The position numbers and the translations under genes are program-made. This document shows positions 16,763-26,361 of a DNA stretch of 64,000 nt, piece after piece; position 1 is the stretch's first letter, and each line of letters opens with the position of its first letter. This DNA is from Candidatus Saccharibacteria bacterium oral taxon 488. GTDB lineage: Bacteria; Patescibacteriota; Saccharimonadia; Saccharimonadales; Saccharimonadaceae. The stretch spans positions 310,001-374,000 of the forward strand of contig CP039999.1 in the NCBI GenBank assembly GCA_013099195.1, given 5' to 3'. The notes under the pieces are model-generated. The model saw only the letters and a list, made by a program, of their open reading frames with translations, did not search any database and was not told the origin of the DNA.

Positions 16763-19369
16763 TTACATCTCATCTATCATCGGCTCCGTCATGACCTGCG
16801 ATTTTTTCTTTGCCTGTTTGTTGGTTTTGGTACCTTTTCTTGGCACATCCCCGCTAGAACTTTTTCGCCCAGAAATCTCTTCTCGCTTCCTGGCAAATTC
16901 CTTTCGTGAGTGTTTAACAATTTCATCTCGCACCGACTCATCGTCCTCATTTTCCAGTAGTAAAGTCTGCCCAGATAGCGGCTCTTGCGCGTGCACCGCC
17001 GCCAGCCTAGCGTAATAATTATATGCAGGCAGGTTGCCGATTTCGCCCGGTTCAATGTACGGGCTAAACATCGACAGCAAGCGCTGCTCATCTTGCGGGT
17101 TTCCAGTTCGGAAGCAAACAATCGTGCCGACATTAGCTAGAATTATATTGACCGTCTGCTGGTCGCTTTGCTGTGAAGTAGACTGCTCTGCCATGATCAT
17201 GAAAACTTTATATTTACGACTTTCAGATAGCATTTGCACAAATGAGGTTGTGGCGAAATTTTGAAACTCATCGACGTAAATATAGAACGCGCGACGCTCC
17301 GATTGTCGCAATCGGGCGCGCCGCAGACTTGCGAGCTGAAGCTTCGCAAGTATGGTAATACCAAATAACTCAGACGTATCCTCACCGAGTAAGCCTTTCG
17401 ACACATTACAGATAAGTATCTTCTCCGAGTTAATGATCTCGTCAAAATTAATCGTTGATTTTGGTTGTTCAAGAACCTGTCGTGCCGATGCCGAGAATAG
17501 AAAACGTCCAATTTTCGCCGTAATCCCTGCTGCCATTTTTACTTTCTGCATATCGCCAGCTTTGCCAAATTCATTTTTCCAAAAATTAAGCAAGTTAGAG
17601 TCTTCAATTGTCTTGATGACCCTACGGCGATATTTTGGATCGTTAAGCAAGTCAAAGACCGTAAACAGTGTAGCATTGTCCTGAGTGAGTGCTGTTTGTA
17701 TGGCATTCCTTAGTATATATTCAATCCGATGTCCGCCCGAATCCTCATCGCTAAAAATTTTACGAAAGACTGAAACAACAGACTCAGTTATCAAATCCTT
17801 CTCGCGCATCAACTCAGTACCAGTTAAACCAGGAGATAATTCCAATAAATTCAAGCCGATTGGATATTCTAAGTCATCAGGATTGAAGTATATTACATCT
17901 TTAATGCGCTCTCGCGGCACGTGTCGTAATATCGTTTCGGCCATGTCTCCATGAGGATCAATAACCGCTAGACCCCTTCCATTTTTCATGTCATGCACAA
18001 TCTGATACTGTAACATTGTCGTTTTACCGCTTCCGGTACCACCGACTATATACTGGTGTCGTTCACGCTCTGCACTGGTTAGGCCTATTGAGGTAGTAAT
18101 TCCGTGATGATAATTTACGCCAATGATAACTGAAAAATCTTGATTATTTTTCAAAGAAATTGGTGCCGGCAGTGTTCGGCTGAGTGATGTAACGAGATTG
18201 TCGGTCTTATTGGCGTAGCTTAAGGGGAAATGATATAAGCTGGCGAGCTCGGTTGAGGCTAAGATGATACTTGATTTACGAAATAGTGAAGGCAGTCGCG
18301 CTATGGCAGCGTGGCAACGAACTGTTGATAGGATCGGTAGAGGCAGTTTAGGCTTAAGCGCTTGATATGGCGGTACGCTATAGCCGGCAATAGCGGACTT
18401 AATTGCTCTGGCATAATGTTTTGCCTGAGGGCTTTTGATCAAAATACGCAGCGAAACCTGAAATAGTGGTTTAGTAACTTTTTGATGCATTGTCTCCATC
18501 AATTCCAGTTCAAACGCGCTCAATACTCGCGTTGGACGATCTTCTCGGATAATCTTCTGTGGGATTTGATAATAGTTCTGACGCTGCATATTATATGCTG
18601 CACGGTGATTTGTCGTAATGCCAGCATATACTTCACTAGCCGTACCCGTCACTTCGGACGACACTCGACCAATAACCTGAGCTACTTTACCAGCAATAGA
18701 AGAGTTTTTATTATTAACTTGCTGCAATATATTTTCGTTGCCCAAAATTTTATGAGACAGTATCTCCGCTTCGCGTAAATGAACTGGTATCGCAACCAAT
18801 TGCAAAGTTACCTCTTCATTATTTTGTAGACTAGACATAGCGCTTGTTACGTAACTAAGAGGATCATACCGCTCGGGCTTTGACATTAAGGTTAGTGGCA
18901 ATACATAATGGCTGGTTTGCTTATATTCAAGTACTAGATCTGGTTCACTAATAGTTCGTTTCACCTGTCTAACCTTTACATCTGGAAGATACGCAACTAT
19001 GGATTTTTGTAGCATATCAATATGTTTTTGCTCGGCTTGTATAAAGTAGCGTATGCCACCATGGCGCGTTGAAGTAATTTCAAAGCTCATCACCGGTTTA
19101 CGATCAAGCCAACGATCCTTGAGGCTTCGAGTAGATTTAGTACCGTGAACTACCGAGAATAATTGCTCGGTAGCCTCAGGAGTTCTGAAAACGCTAGCTG
19201 GGGGTACAATTTCGAGCCACACTGTGCTGCGTGTTCGTAGATAGCGACGGTTAACTGCGATTCGGATCAGCAAAAACAGCGGCACTACAACAACGATAGC
19301 GCTGAGCACGACTAATACTATCGACCCAACCCGTAAGGTGGTGGCAACGTAATCGGCTGTGGATTCCAC
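16763..19369 (-). CDS. T4SS coupling-type ATPase (VirD4/TraG-like)
   Basis: An 868-residue membrane-anchored ATPase expected to feed substrate into the secretion channel. It has an N-terminal membrane helix (about 15-40), a long pre-ATPase region, Walker A GGTGSGKT (443-450), DPHGD soon after, and Walker B IYVDEFQNF. The C-terminus is Lys/Arg-rich. The start overlaps the CHAP gene by 52 nt. It is the last gene of the secretion operon. Such proteins occur both in conjugative elements and in the T4SS-like locus common in Saccharibacteria, so DNA transfer is possible but not proven. Confidence 0.9.
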   Translation of the reverse strand: MESTADYVATTLRVGSIVLVVLSAIVVVVPLFLLIRIAVNRRYLRTRSTVWLEIVPPASVFRTPEATEQLFSVVHGTKSTRSLKDRWLDRKPVMSFEITSTRHGGIRYFIQAEQKHIDMLQKSIVAYLPDVKVRQVKRTISEPDLVLEYKQTSHYVLPLTLMSKPERYDPLSYVTSAMSSLQNNEEVTLQLVAIPVHLREAEILSHKILGNENILQQVNNKNSSIAGKVAQVIGRVSSEVTGTASEVYAGITTNHRAAYNMQRQNYYQIPQKIIREDRPTRVLSAFELELMETMHQKVTKPLFQVSLRILIKSPQAKHYARAIKSAIAGYSVPPYQALKPKLPLPILSTVRCHAAIARLPSLFRKSSIILASTELASLYHFPLSYANKTDNLVTSLSRTLPAPISLKNNQDFSVIIGVNYHHGITTSIGLTSAERERHQYIVGGTGSGKTTMLQYQIVHDMKNGRGLAVIDPHGDMAETILRHVPRERIKDVIYFNPDDLEYPIGLNLLELSPGLTGTELMREKDLITESVVSVFRKIFSDEDSGGHRIEYILRNAIQTALTQDNATLFTVFDLLNDPKYRRRVIKTIEDSNLLNFWKNEFGKAGDMQKVKMAAGITAKIGRFLFSASARQVLEQPKSTINFDEIINSEKILICNVSKGLLGEDTSELFGITILAKLQLASLRRARLRQSERRAFYIYVDEFQNFATTSFVQMLSESRKYKVFMIMAEQSTSQQSDQQTVNIILANVGTIVCFRTGNPQDEQRLLSMFSPYIEPGEIGNLPAYNYYARLAAVHAQEPLSGQTLLLENEDDESVRDEIVKHSRKEFARKREEISGRKSSSGDVPRKGTKTNKQAKKKSQVMTEPMIDEM

Positions 19370-19932
19370 TGCTGTACTCCTGGTTTGTTATGTATAAAAT
19401 TATACGAGCTGGCAGCTTCTTTTGTGAAAGTGCGCTGAGAGACAACATTAAGTCCTTTAGCATTCATCTCAGAAATTTTCCATTCGCCACTGATTTGATT
19501 AACCGCTATAACATAGGCTACGTGTCCGTAGCCATAACCACCAGCATCAGTTTGGAATATTGCACCAGCCGCCGGTGTATGGTTAACTATATAACCATCA
19601 CGTCGTGCATAGTCGTCCCATGTATTTGCATTACCCCAGTTGTTTGGAATTGGACTACCGGCCCATTTACGCATGGCGTACGACCACCAGGTACAATTGC
19701 CCCAGGCGTAGATATTGTCAGGCATTGCCCCACCATTATAAAATCCGCGCTCTTCAGCCGCCTTTGCACTCGGTGCATTCGCTAGGAAACTCAGTACCGG
19801 AAGGCCAAGAGAAAAGATAGCAACCATTGGCATTAGCAGGATAAAACCAATAATCGCTATGATGAGCGTGAGAATTCTCTTGGGTCGAAAACTACTATCA
19901 ACTCCAAATATTGAAACGGGGCTATTTATCAT
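19318..19932 (-). CDS. CHAP-domain peptidoglycan hydrolase of T4SS (VirB1-like role)
   Basis: A 204-residue protein with an N-terminal membrane anchor (about 18-50) and an extracellular CHAP domain: catalytic Cys80 in WGNCTWWSYA and His137 in GYGHVAYV. CHAP enzymes cut peptide bonds or amide links of peptidoglycan; in T4SS operons they open the wall for the channel. A 4-nt overlap with virB4 and 52-nt overlap with the coupling ATPase tie it to the operon. Confidence 0.9.
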   Translation of the reverse strand: MINSPVSIFGVDSSFRPKRILTLIIAIIGFILLMPMVAIFSLGLPVLSFLANAPSAKAAEERGFYNGGAMPDNIYAWGNCTWWSYAMRKWAGSPIPNNWGNANTWDDYARRDGYIVNHTPAAGAIFQTDAGGYGYGHVAYVIAVNQISGEWKISEMNAKGLNVVSQRTFTKEAASSYNFIHNKPGVQQWNPQPITLPPPYGLGR

Positions 19933-21719
19933 GAATACAGCTCCCGTGGATCGGTCGTGATAAGCGGGTGCTCTTTGTCCGCTGCGACAATTTTAACAGC
20001 AACATGATTCTGGTCAGCAATGAGCAGCGCATCGCCACGCTCACATGTTAGTAAAAAGCTTTGCTCGTACTCACTGAGATTAAACTCGTTAACAACGCCT
20101 TTGATAGTAGTTGTATCTTGTCTCATTAAGATGCGTAAGGCACTTTGTGAGGCAATCGCCCTGCCATATTCATTTTTTAGGAAATCGTTTGCTTGCTGAG
20201 AGATAATCGAAACTCCCAAGTAATATTTACGTGCTCGACGCACCAATCCTGCCACAAATCGCGCAGACTCCTCGTGCTGCAGTAAAATCCAGCCCTCATC
20301 AATAACCAGCAGGCGCTTTTCAGGTTTTGCCATAACCTGATTCTTTACAAAGTTAGATATGATTAGCATCATAATCTGACGTAAATTTTCTGGAAGATCT
20401 TTTATATCAAAGATAACGAGGCGGTTATCAAGTTTAACATTGGTTTGCGCATTGAATACATCCGCCAATGATCCAGAGATGTATTTTTCTAATTTCTCAC
20501 ATAACTTTAGCTGTCCCAGTTTTCGTAGCTCGGCATATAAATCCTCAAGTAATGGCTGCTGCTTTTTAGTCTGTCGATATACCTTAATGATTGCTTTATC
20601 GGTAGCTGCCTTTTCGCGTGCCGTTAAACCTTCGGCCATGAGGCTAATGACATCCATAAGATCTTGTGTGTGCTCAGATAAATCTTCTATTTCATGACAT
20701 GTCGTGGCCAAGTCAAAAGGATTGATTTTTTGCTTGCTTTTGGCCGATAGCTTGATATACGTACCGTCTACAGAGTCGGTTAGTCGCCTGTATTCACGCT
20801 CCGGATCGATTACGATAACACGAGTCCCCTGCATGAGTTGTCGTAAAATCTCGACTTTGGTAGCGTAGCTCTTGCCGGCACCGGACTGAGCAAAGGTGAT
20901 TGAATTTGCATTATGTAGGCTAAACCGGTCTAGAATGACGAGTGAGTTGTTTGACTTATTAATCCCGTAAAGGATACCAGATTCCTGCACTAACTCTGAA
21001 GACATAAACGGAAAAGCTAAAGCCGCACTTGAACTGTCAAGATTACGTTTTTGAGCCAGTTGGTCTTCTGCACGTGGTAGAATCGACTGCAGTGCTTCAA
21101 GCTGCTGGTAGCGTGCAACTTTGGAATAAAATAAGCGAGTTGATAAATTTGCCTCTAGGAGCTTTGTTGTTTTGTCTAATTCTTCTTTGTTCTCAGCACG
21201 AATTGCTACATAAATTGCCATCTGGAATAACTTTTCCTGGCCACGCTGAATCTTATCACGAAGATCAATCGCCGACTCAAGGGGGTCTATTATTTCCGAG
21301 CCAATAATTCGTCCTTCACGCATTATGGCACGGCGTGTCGACTCTAGCTCTGTAATTTTACGGTTTAGTTTTGGCAGCGCCAAATGCGCATTAACCTCGT
21401 GCAGGTGGTAGCTGATGTCAATGTTGTGATTAAAGTTAATCAGGCTATCCATCCAGTCGGAACTGGCCACAAATGGATAGCCTGAAATATACAATGTACG
21501 GATGTATGTGCCATCAATGCAAAGGTGGTCAACATTCTCCTCTAGCCCAGCATACGATAGCGTATCAAGCATGTCCTGCTCGCCGAACATAATATCTAGC
21601 TCCTTTTTTCGAGCGGCTCTTTGCTGCTTACGACGTAAGATAGGCGCATATAGCGAACTCGCGAGTTGCTTAGGATTTATTGAGAGCTTACCGTTCTTGA
21701 TCATCGTATTTTGCTCCAT
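19929..21719 (-). CDS. virB4: VirB4-family T4SS ATPase
   Basis: The motor ATPase of the type IV secretion channel. 596 residues with Walker A AQSGAGKS (277-284), Walker B LLVIDEGWILLQ, and the family SQQANDF motif. The shorter than usual N-terminal region is compensated by the preceding 215-residue gene, which resembles the detached VirB4/TraC N-terminal part. It overlaps that gene by 32 nt and the CHAP gene by 4 nt. Confidence 0.93.
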   Translation of the reverse strand: MEQNTMIKNGKLSINPKQLASSLYAPILRRKQQRAARKKELDIMFGEQDMLDTLSYAGLEENVDHLCIDGTYIRTLYISGYPFVASSDWMDSLINFNHNIDISYHLHEVNAHLALPKLNRKITELESTRRAIMREGRIIGSEIIDPLESAIDLRDKIQRGQEKLFQMAIYVAIRAENKEELDKTTKLLEANLSTRLFYSKVARYQQLEALQSILPRAEDQLAQKRNLDSSSAALAFPFMSSELVQESGILYGINKSNNSLVILDRFSLHNANSITFAQSGAGKSYATKVEILRQLMQGTRVIVIDPEREYRRLTDSVDGTYIKLSAKSKQKINPFDLATTCHEIEDLSEHTQDLMDVISLMAEGLTAREKAATDKAIIKVYRQTKKQQPLLEDLYAELRKLGQLKLCEKLEKYISGSLADVFNAQTNVKLDNRLVIFDIKDLPENLRQIMMLIISNFVKNQVMAKPEKRLLVIDEGWILLQHEESARFVAGLVRRARKYYLGVSIISQQANDFLKNEYGRAIASQSALRILMRQDTTTIKGVVNEFNLSEYEQSFLLTCERGDALLIADQNHVAVKIVAADKEHPLITTDPRELYS

Positions 21720-22335
21720 GTCTTACTAATTCCGAGTGAATGGCCTGTAGTATATGCTCAGTAAGTGGCTGTATTTTTGATTGATCTTGACTATAAAAGC
21801 TGTAAAACAGGTCCAGGACTTCTAAACTATTGAGCATCTCAGTTCGCATACCAAGTCGCGCTATACCCTTAGAGACGATGTCCGTCCTTAACTTCAGCTG
21901 TTCTTGTATTAGCTCAAAATCAGTGTTTCCATTCGGGTGATACGGCACAATTATGTAAAAATGCCGTGTTAAAATTTTATTATTTGTAATAAGCGAGTGA
22001 AGAAACTCGCCATAATGTTTTAACTGATCACGGTAAATTTGTGTCGTTTCACCGCTCAGTCGATTATTTAAGTTTTCTAGATAGTCATCCATGTCTATCT
22101 CGCGAGTACGTACTAAAATCTGGATCGGACAGCCAATAGAATTAAGGAAACTTTCATAAGTATCAATAATCGCATCTTGCTCCTCGTCACTTTTTAGCTC
22201 AAAGTTTAGTGCTGAAACAGACAGGATTGATCGGTAATTGTTATCAGGTAGCGACAAAATACCATCACGCACCCCTTTGATTGCGATTTGCTGGCGCGCA
22301 CTTGATTTGGTGGTCGACTTCCGTAAGCCGAACAT
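21688..22335 (-). CDS. TraC/VirB4 N-terminal-like protein
   Basis: 215 residues, ATG 22335 with AAAGGAGG 5 nt upstream. Sequence features such as the segment near 'IQILVRTREIDMDDYLENL' and 'HFYIIVPYHPNG' resemble the N-terminal part of TraC/VirB4 proteins that in Gram-positive and CPR systems is a separate gene. It is sandwiched between PrgI and virB4, overlapping both. A structural partner of VirB4 is the likely role. Confidence 0.75.
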   Translation of the reverse strand: MFGLRKSTTKSSARQQIAIKGVRDGILSLPDNNYRSILSVSALNFELKSDEEQDAIIDTYESFLNSIGCPIQILVRTREIDMDDYLENLNNRLSGETTQIYRDQLKHYGEFLHSLITNNKILTRHFYIIVPYHPNGNTDFELIQEQLKLRTDIVSKGIARLGMRTEMLNSLEVLDLFYSFYSQDQSKIQPLTEHILQAIHSELVRHGAKYDDQER

Positions 22336-22810
22336 GAAAGCCTCCTTTCTTATCGGTTTCAAAACGCATCTTTACAGCTGGATTATCAATGACCCTACGA
22401 ACTTTTATTGAGTCTGCAATCGCCAACTCAGATGTGTGATGTTTCACTTCTGAGACTGGAGCCACGGTATTTTCTGTCTGATTAATATCCGAATATCGTT
22501 CTCTTAGGGTAGTTGTATTTTTATCGCACACATAATATTTTGAACGAGTATTGTAGCGCAAGATCATTATTAACCACAAGGCTACAATTCTTCCTTGAAT
22601 CCTTATAGATAGAACGATGCATATCAATAGCAGGATGGCTATTAAAATATATTTGTACAGTGCGCTTTCTAATATTGGTGGTAACAAAGTAAAAGTGCCG
22701 GCACTAAAAAATACAGGAATAATCAAAAGTAGTATCTGCGAAAACCCCAGACGACCAATGATGCGATCTTCAACTGTAGTAACTTGTGCGGGCACGACAG
22801 TTGTCTTCAT
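22265..22810 (-). CDS. PrgI/VirB3-like T4SS membrane protein
   Basis: 181 residues with two adjacent membrane helices (about 25-45 and 52-70) directly after a short N-terminus (VPAQVTTVEDRIIGRLGFSQ), the layout of PrgI-family proteins that equate to VirB3. A soluble C-terminal tail follows. Start overlaps virB6 by 4 nt and the end overlaps the next gene by 71 nt, an unusually long overlap. It probably anchors VirB4 to the membrane. Confidence 0.8.
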   Translation of the reverse strand: MKTTVVPAQVTTVEDRIIGRLGFSQILLLIIPVFFSAGTFTLLPPILESALYKYILIAILLLICIVLSIRIQGRIVALWLIMILRYNTRSKYYVCDKNTTTLRERYSDINQTENTVAPVSEVKHHTSELAIADSIKVRRVIDNPAVKMRFETDKKGGFHVRLTEVDHQIKCAPANRNQRGA

Positions 22811-24324
22811 GATTTTTTACCTCGAGATTTTGCTATAGTTTTGCTTGATCTAGCCCGATAAGTCGCACCAGTTTTTAGTGGTTTTGTCTCAGGCGTAGTA
22901 ACCACGGTCGTGCTATTTTTGCTACGTGGATTTACGGCGTATGTTATTTCAGCATCACCTCTTTTATTCAGGTAATTCACCTTTATGGGCGATTTTGTTT
23001 GACGAGCAACCGTTTCTACAGTGGAATGTATACGCGCCTTCTTGGCAGTATAGGTAGTGTTCTTGACGCGCTGAGTCGTCTTATTTACGACCCTTGAGCC
23101 GGCACCTGTCATATGGCTAATGCCGTTCATAAATTGGCCGCCCAATTTTTTCATATTGCGGGCACCCATGCTGACAAAACTAAACTGCATCATAACGCCT
23201 TGAACTTTTAATAGAGTTAAGATCGTTGCGATGCCTGCTATCATAGCCATTAGCGTGTCGGGTAGCGCATTATTTCCAGAGACAGTCGCCATACCGGAGA
23301 AGAGCGAGGCTGCGAGCTGTAGAACAACTACATGCACAAACAAAACAAAAATGGTCGATAAAAATGTTTTCATTGATGTCTCGACAAAATCACGAAAGCC
23401 GGGGATAAGCCACAACATACTAACAAGTGGTGATAATACTGTGCCTATAAATAAAGTAATTAAGCGCATGACATAATACACCAGCAATATAACTGAACAG
23501 ATTAAAAATGCCACCATAATGAGCAAGGCGGCAACGCCCTGGCCCGATGTTTTCTCAACGACTTTAATAAGAGTACTCCATACGGTTGAGGCACCGGAAA
23601 TTTGATTTACCGCCGATATGAGGATATTTGATAAACTAATGATGCTATCAATTAAGAATATTGAGGTGTTCATCAGTAAAAATATTACCGCCACTCGCGG
23701 TAACAGATGTTTGACGTCAACCTCGTCAAGACCAAGACCCGAAGCGCTCATTATATGAAAACCGATTAATGCTATGGTTAGGATCAGTAATACATCAGCA
23801 ATTCCGACCATAGCTAGCCATAGATTAAAAACAGTCTTATTCCCTGTCATGAGTGGTGTTGATTTAGTGAAGAACTCAAGTGCGTTGAGAAACGGTGAAG
23901 CGATAGCGTTGATAATCATTGCCAATAGCCCTGTTATGGCTTTGACTATCATCTCGATGAGCCCATTATTTTCAGACTTTGGTGTGACGGCTTGTAGATT
24001 TGGTAGGGTTGCGCTACCTGGATCTTGGGGGGCTTTATACGATCCAGTCAGAATTGAGACAATCGTGACAGCGGCGAGCACGATAACTAGCCCTATCACA
24101 GCTTTTTTAGCAATATCTTTGGCGTATTCCATGCGGTCTGGTTTGCCATTGCTGGTCATATAAATATATCCGGCGTGTGCCAAAAAGAAAGCACAGACTA
24201 ATGATGCAATACCGGATAAGATCTTCACTGTTGGCAGAACGTAGTCACGTACAGTTTTTATCGCGCCAGTCGTATCCGCAAACAGCATCAGGCTATTCAT
24301 TAGAGCGTCGCCAAACTCTAACAT
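22807..24324 (-). CDS. virB6: VirB6/TrbL-like channel protein with pilin-like N-terminus
   Basis: A 505-residue polytopic membrane protein, the expected inner channel of the T4SS. Residues about 25-95 (KILSGIASL... GYIYMTSNGKP... AKKAVIGLVIVLAAVTIV) closely mirror the upstream pilin gene, including the motif Gly-x-x-Tyr-x-Thr-Ser-x-Gly-x-Pro and the following Ala-Lys plus IGL-IV-AA helix. At least six further helices follow, then a basic, Ser/Thr/Lys-rich cytoplasmic tail. It starts 7 nt after the pilin stop. Confidence 0.85.
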   Translation of the reverse strand: MLEFGDALMNSLMLFADTTGAIKTVRDYVLPTVKILSGIASLVCAFFLAHAGYIYMTSNGKPDRMEYAKDIAKKAVIGLVIVLAAVTIVSILTGSYKAPQDPGSATLPNLQAVTPKSENNGLIEMIVKAITGLLAMIINAIASPFLNALEFFTKSTPLMTGNKTVFNLWLAMVGIADVLLILTIALIGFHIMSASGLGLDEVDVKHLLPRVAVIFLLMNTSIFLIDSIISLSNILISAVNQISGASTVWSTLIKVVEKTSGQGVAALLIMVAFLICSVILLVYYVMRLITLFIGTVLSPLVSMLWLIPGFRDFVETSMKTFLSTIFVLFVHVVVLQLAASLFSGMATVSGNNALPDTLMAMIAGIATILTLLKVQGVMMQFSFVSMGARNMKKLGGQFMNGISHMTGAGSRVVNKTTQRVKNTTYTAKKARIHSTVETVARQTKSPIKVNYLNKRGDAEITYAVNPRSKNSTTVVTTPETKPLKTGATYRARSSKTIAKSRGKKS

Positions 24325-24331
24325 CGGCGGG

Positions 24332-24670
24332 TTATCCTCCGAAGGATTGTCGCGCTAGCGTCGTCACGATATTCGCTAAAACAAATGCGGCTATGACGAT
24401 CGCCAAGCCGATTGCCGACCAGGTAATTGTTCGCTTGGCTCTATCAAGCTGTTCGGGATTGCCAGAACTGGTGATATAGGTAAATCCACCGGCAACGAAG
24501 AATCCGGTCGCGACTAGGCCAGCAAGCCCCGCAATCACCTGTATGATACTTCTGATAAAGTTTTCTACATTACCTACCCCAGCCGGAGCGGCTGACGCTA
24601 TGTCTGCAACTACAAACGGTAGGCCAACTATGACAATTGCTGCTGCTATATAATAGATTTTCCCTGGCAC
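24332..24670 (-). CDS. VirB2/TrbC-like pilin
   Basis: About 112 residues: an N-terminal signal-like helix ending ADIASAA, then two hydrophobic helices separated by TYITSSGNPEQLDRAKR, the typical small-pilin layout. GTG 24670 is preferred with AAGGGAG at 5-6 nt; a TTG two codons upstream would touch the ribosome site. First gene of the T4SS operon, where the most abundant subunit is expected. Confidence 0.82.
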   Translation of the reverse strand: MPGKIYYIAAAIVIVGLPFVVADIASAAPAGVGNVENFIRSIIQVIAGLAGLVATGFFVAGGFTYITSSGNPEQLDRAKRTITWSAIGLAIVIAAFVLANIVTTLARQSFGG

Positions 24671-24815
24671 CCCCAACTCCCTTCTTCAGAGATTAAACCC
24701 ATTGTTTGTCTCTGTTATTTTTACGTTAGCAGCTAGGGTGGCAGTTGACAAGACGACACTTCTAAGTGCTTTAGTGCGGCTTCAGTCTGTTAGTTTCTTT
24801 TAGGTAAGTAAGTGT

Positions 24816-24839
24816 CTAACTGAGGAAAATGTCAGTTAG
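24816..24839. promoter_or_regulatory. Dyad upstream of T4SS operon
   Basis: CTAACTGA (24816-24823) and TCAGTTAG (24832-24839) form a perfect 8-bp inverted repeat with 8-nt spacer in the divergent region between the pilin gene and 24897. It could be a regulator site or a hairpin in the long pilin leader, which also holds CACTT/AAGTG near 24758-24769. Confidence 0.5.
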
Positions 24840-24896
24840 TGTCCTATTGAGGAGAGGTCGCTTTACACAGATACGTTGTCTTATTATACTAAAATT

Positions 24897-25202
24897 ATGA
24901 ACAAGTTGCAGTCTGAGAAGATTATACTAGCTTCGCCACTTTCTTTTATTGGTTCAGCGAAGCGTATTTGGCACATAACTGAAACTAGTGGCGCACTAAA
25001 GATTGTAGCAATTCCCATGGCAATCATCCTTATCGTATTTACTTGGGTGATTGTTTCTATTTGGTATGTCATTATTTATATTATTTTTGGCGTTCTATTT
25101 ATCCCGTATAGACTACTACGCCGTAGCGGCCGCAAACAGAAACAAGAAAAACTACGACATCGTGAAATTCTTGATACGATTGCAAAAAATCGTAACCTAT
25201 GA
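24897..25202 (+). CDS. Small membrane protein divergent from T4SS
   Basis: 101 residues: amphipathic N-terminus, two membrane helices packed close together (about 38-72), and a very basic C-terminal tail (RLLRRSGRKQKQEKLRHREIL). ATG 24897 has TATACT 6 nt upstream, so it is probably leaderless. No known family. It shares the dyad-containing control region with the T4SS operon and converges on the HxlR gene with a 6-nt overlap. Confidence 0.65.
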   Translation: MNKLQSEKIILASPLSFIGSAKRIWHITETSGALKIVAIPMAIILIVFTWVIVSIWYVIIYIIFGVLFIPYRLLRRSGRKQKQEKLRHREILDTIAKNRNL

Positions 25203-25568
25203 GCTAAACTCTACGTGACGATCTTTTCTGTCATATTCCTTTTGATGTTTACGCACCTCGCTATAGTGAGAATCACACCATACCGAAATATGCTTCGTGA
25301 GTTCCAATAGATCAAGGCCCATGTCTGTTAATTGATACTCAACTCGTGGCGGAATGGTTGGATAGAAAAAGCGCCGGACGATGCCGGCGCGCTCAAGGGC
25401 TCTTAAATGCTCAGTTAAAACTTTTTGAGTAACATCCGGAAGAGAGCGGTGTAACTCTGAGTATCGCCTTGTGTCACCTCCAAGTGTTTGGACGATCGAA
25501 AGTGTCCATTTACGAAACAGGATGTTTGATATTATATCGGATGATATTTTTCTCGTACACTTTGCCAT
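25197..25568 (-). CDS. HxlR-family winged-helix transcription regulator
   Basis: 123 residues. Pattern IISNILFRKWTLSIVQTLGGDTRRYSELHRSL, then TQKVLTEHLRALERAGIVRR with the beta wing and PRVEYQLTDMGLDL is diagnostic of HxlR/MarR-like regulators, usually dimeric repressors or activators responding to small molecules or redox. ATG 25568 with AAAGGG at 6-7 nt. Its upstream region contains a strong 24-bp dyad (25694-25717), a likely operator shared with the membrane gene at 25770-26300. Confidence 0.92.
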   Translation of the reverse strand: MAKCTRKISSDIISNILFRKWTLSIVQTLGGDTRRYSELHRSLPDVTQKVLTEHLRALERAGIVRRFFYPTIPPRVEYQLTDMGLDLLELTKHISVWCDSHYSEVRKHQKEYDRKDRHVEFSS

Positions 25569-25693
25569 AGATGACCCTTTCAATAGTTGATACTCTGACA
25601 ATGCGGGTTGGCTGAATTATCTATTGTCAGAAATGATTTTTATTAGATTAAATCTTTTGCGATCGCTCCTCTGAGATAAAATAAGGTAATCAC

Positions 25694-25717
25694 CACTATA
25701 ATTATAGAATTATAGTG
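25694..25717. promoter_or_regulatory. 24-bp dyad, probable HxlR operator
   Basis: CACTATAATT and AATTATAGTG are perfect 10-bp inverted arms around a 4-bp centre. It contains TATAAT-like boxes, so binding would cover a promoter. Confidence 0.65.
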
Positions 25718-25769
25718 AGTATACTGCAAATATAACGAACGCACCACCTTCTGTCCGAGGGTAATAGAG

Positions 25770-26300
25770 TTAGTTGCCGTAAGGTATTAGTAGAATTAAT
25801 GACAATACGCCAACTAGTATATATGCTATCAATGCTGGTCTCGTCAGATACGGTTCGGTTAAACGATTAACTTGAGTTACATCGTAGTAATCCCAAAGTC
25901 GCCATCCGCAAACCATTAGACCAATACCGGCGAATATACTTAGATAGCCACTGACATCAAGGTGCCAAAGAAAGTTTGGTGTATCAAGTAGCGAGATGAA
26001 GATGGCAACACCAGTGGTCGACCAGAATCGTACTGAAGGCTTAAGACCGACAGCAATAGCGCATGCTGCGGCGACCATAACAGACTCGACAAGAGGATTT
26101 CCTGTAAAAAAGACTTGTACATAATAGCTGAGATGCCCGTGTTTAGGATCAGCACTACCAATTAGCCAACCAATCCCGTACACCAGTACCATCATAACGG
26201 CCAACGACAGTATCAGACGTAAGAAATCAGCAACAAAAACGTCCCTGATAGTTATTTTCGTGTGTTTTGATGTTTTTGTCAGGTGCAGGAAGCTACGCAT
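25770..26300 (-). CDS. Hypothetical membrane protein
   Basis: 176 residues with about five membrane helices (near 30-50, 70-90, 95-110, 120-135, 155-173) and a positively charged N-terminus. No family recognised. It lies just upstream of the HxlR gene on the same strand with the dyad between them, so it may be controlled by, or co-expressed with, that regulator. Confidence 0.6.
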   Translation of the reverse strand: MRSFLHLTKTSKHTKITIRDVFVADFLRLILSLAVMMVLVYGIGWLIGSADPKHGHLSYYVQVFFTGNPLVESVMVAAACAIAVGLKPSVRFWSTTGVAIFISLLDTPNFLWHLDVSGYLSIFAGIGLMVCGWRLWDYYDVTQVNRLTEPYLTRPALIAYILVGVLSLILLIPYGN

Positions 26301-26361
26301 AAAATAATAGTAACGCCGATAGTTTAAGTGAGCAGTTTACCGACATGCTCAGGTCTCTTCT

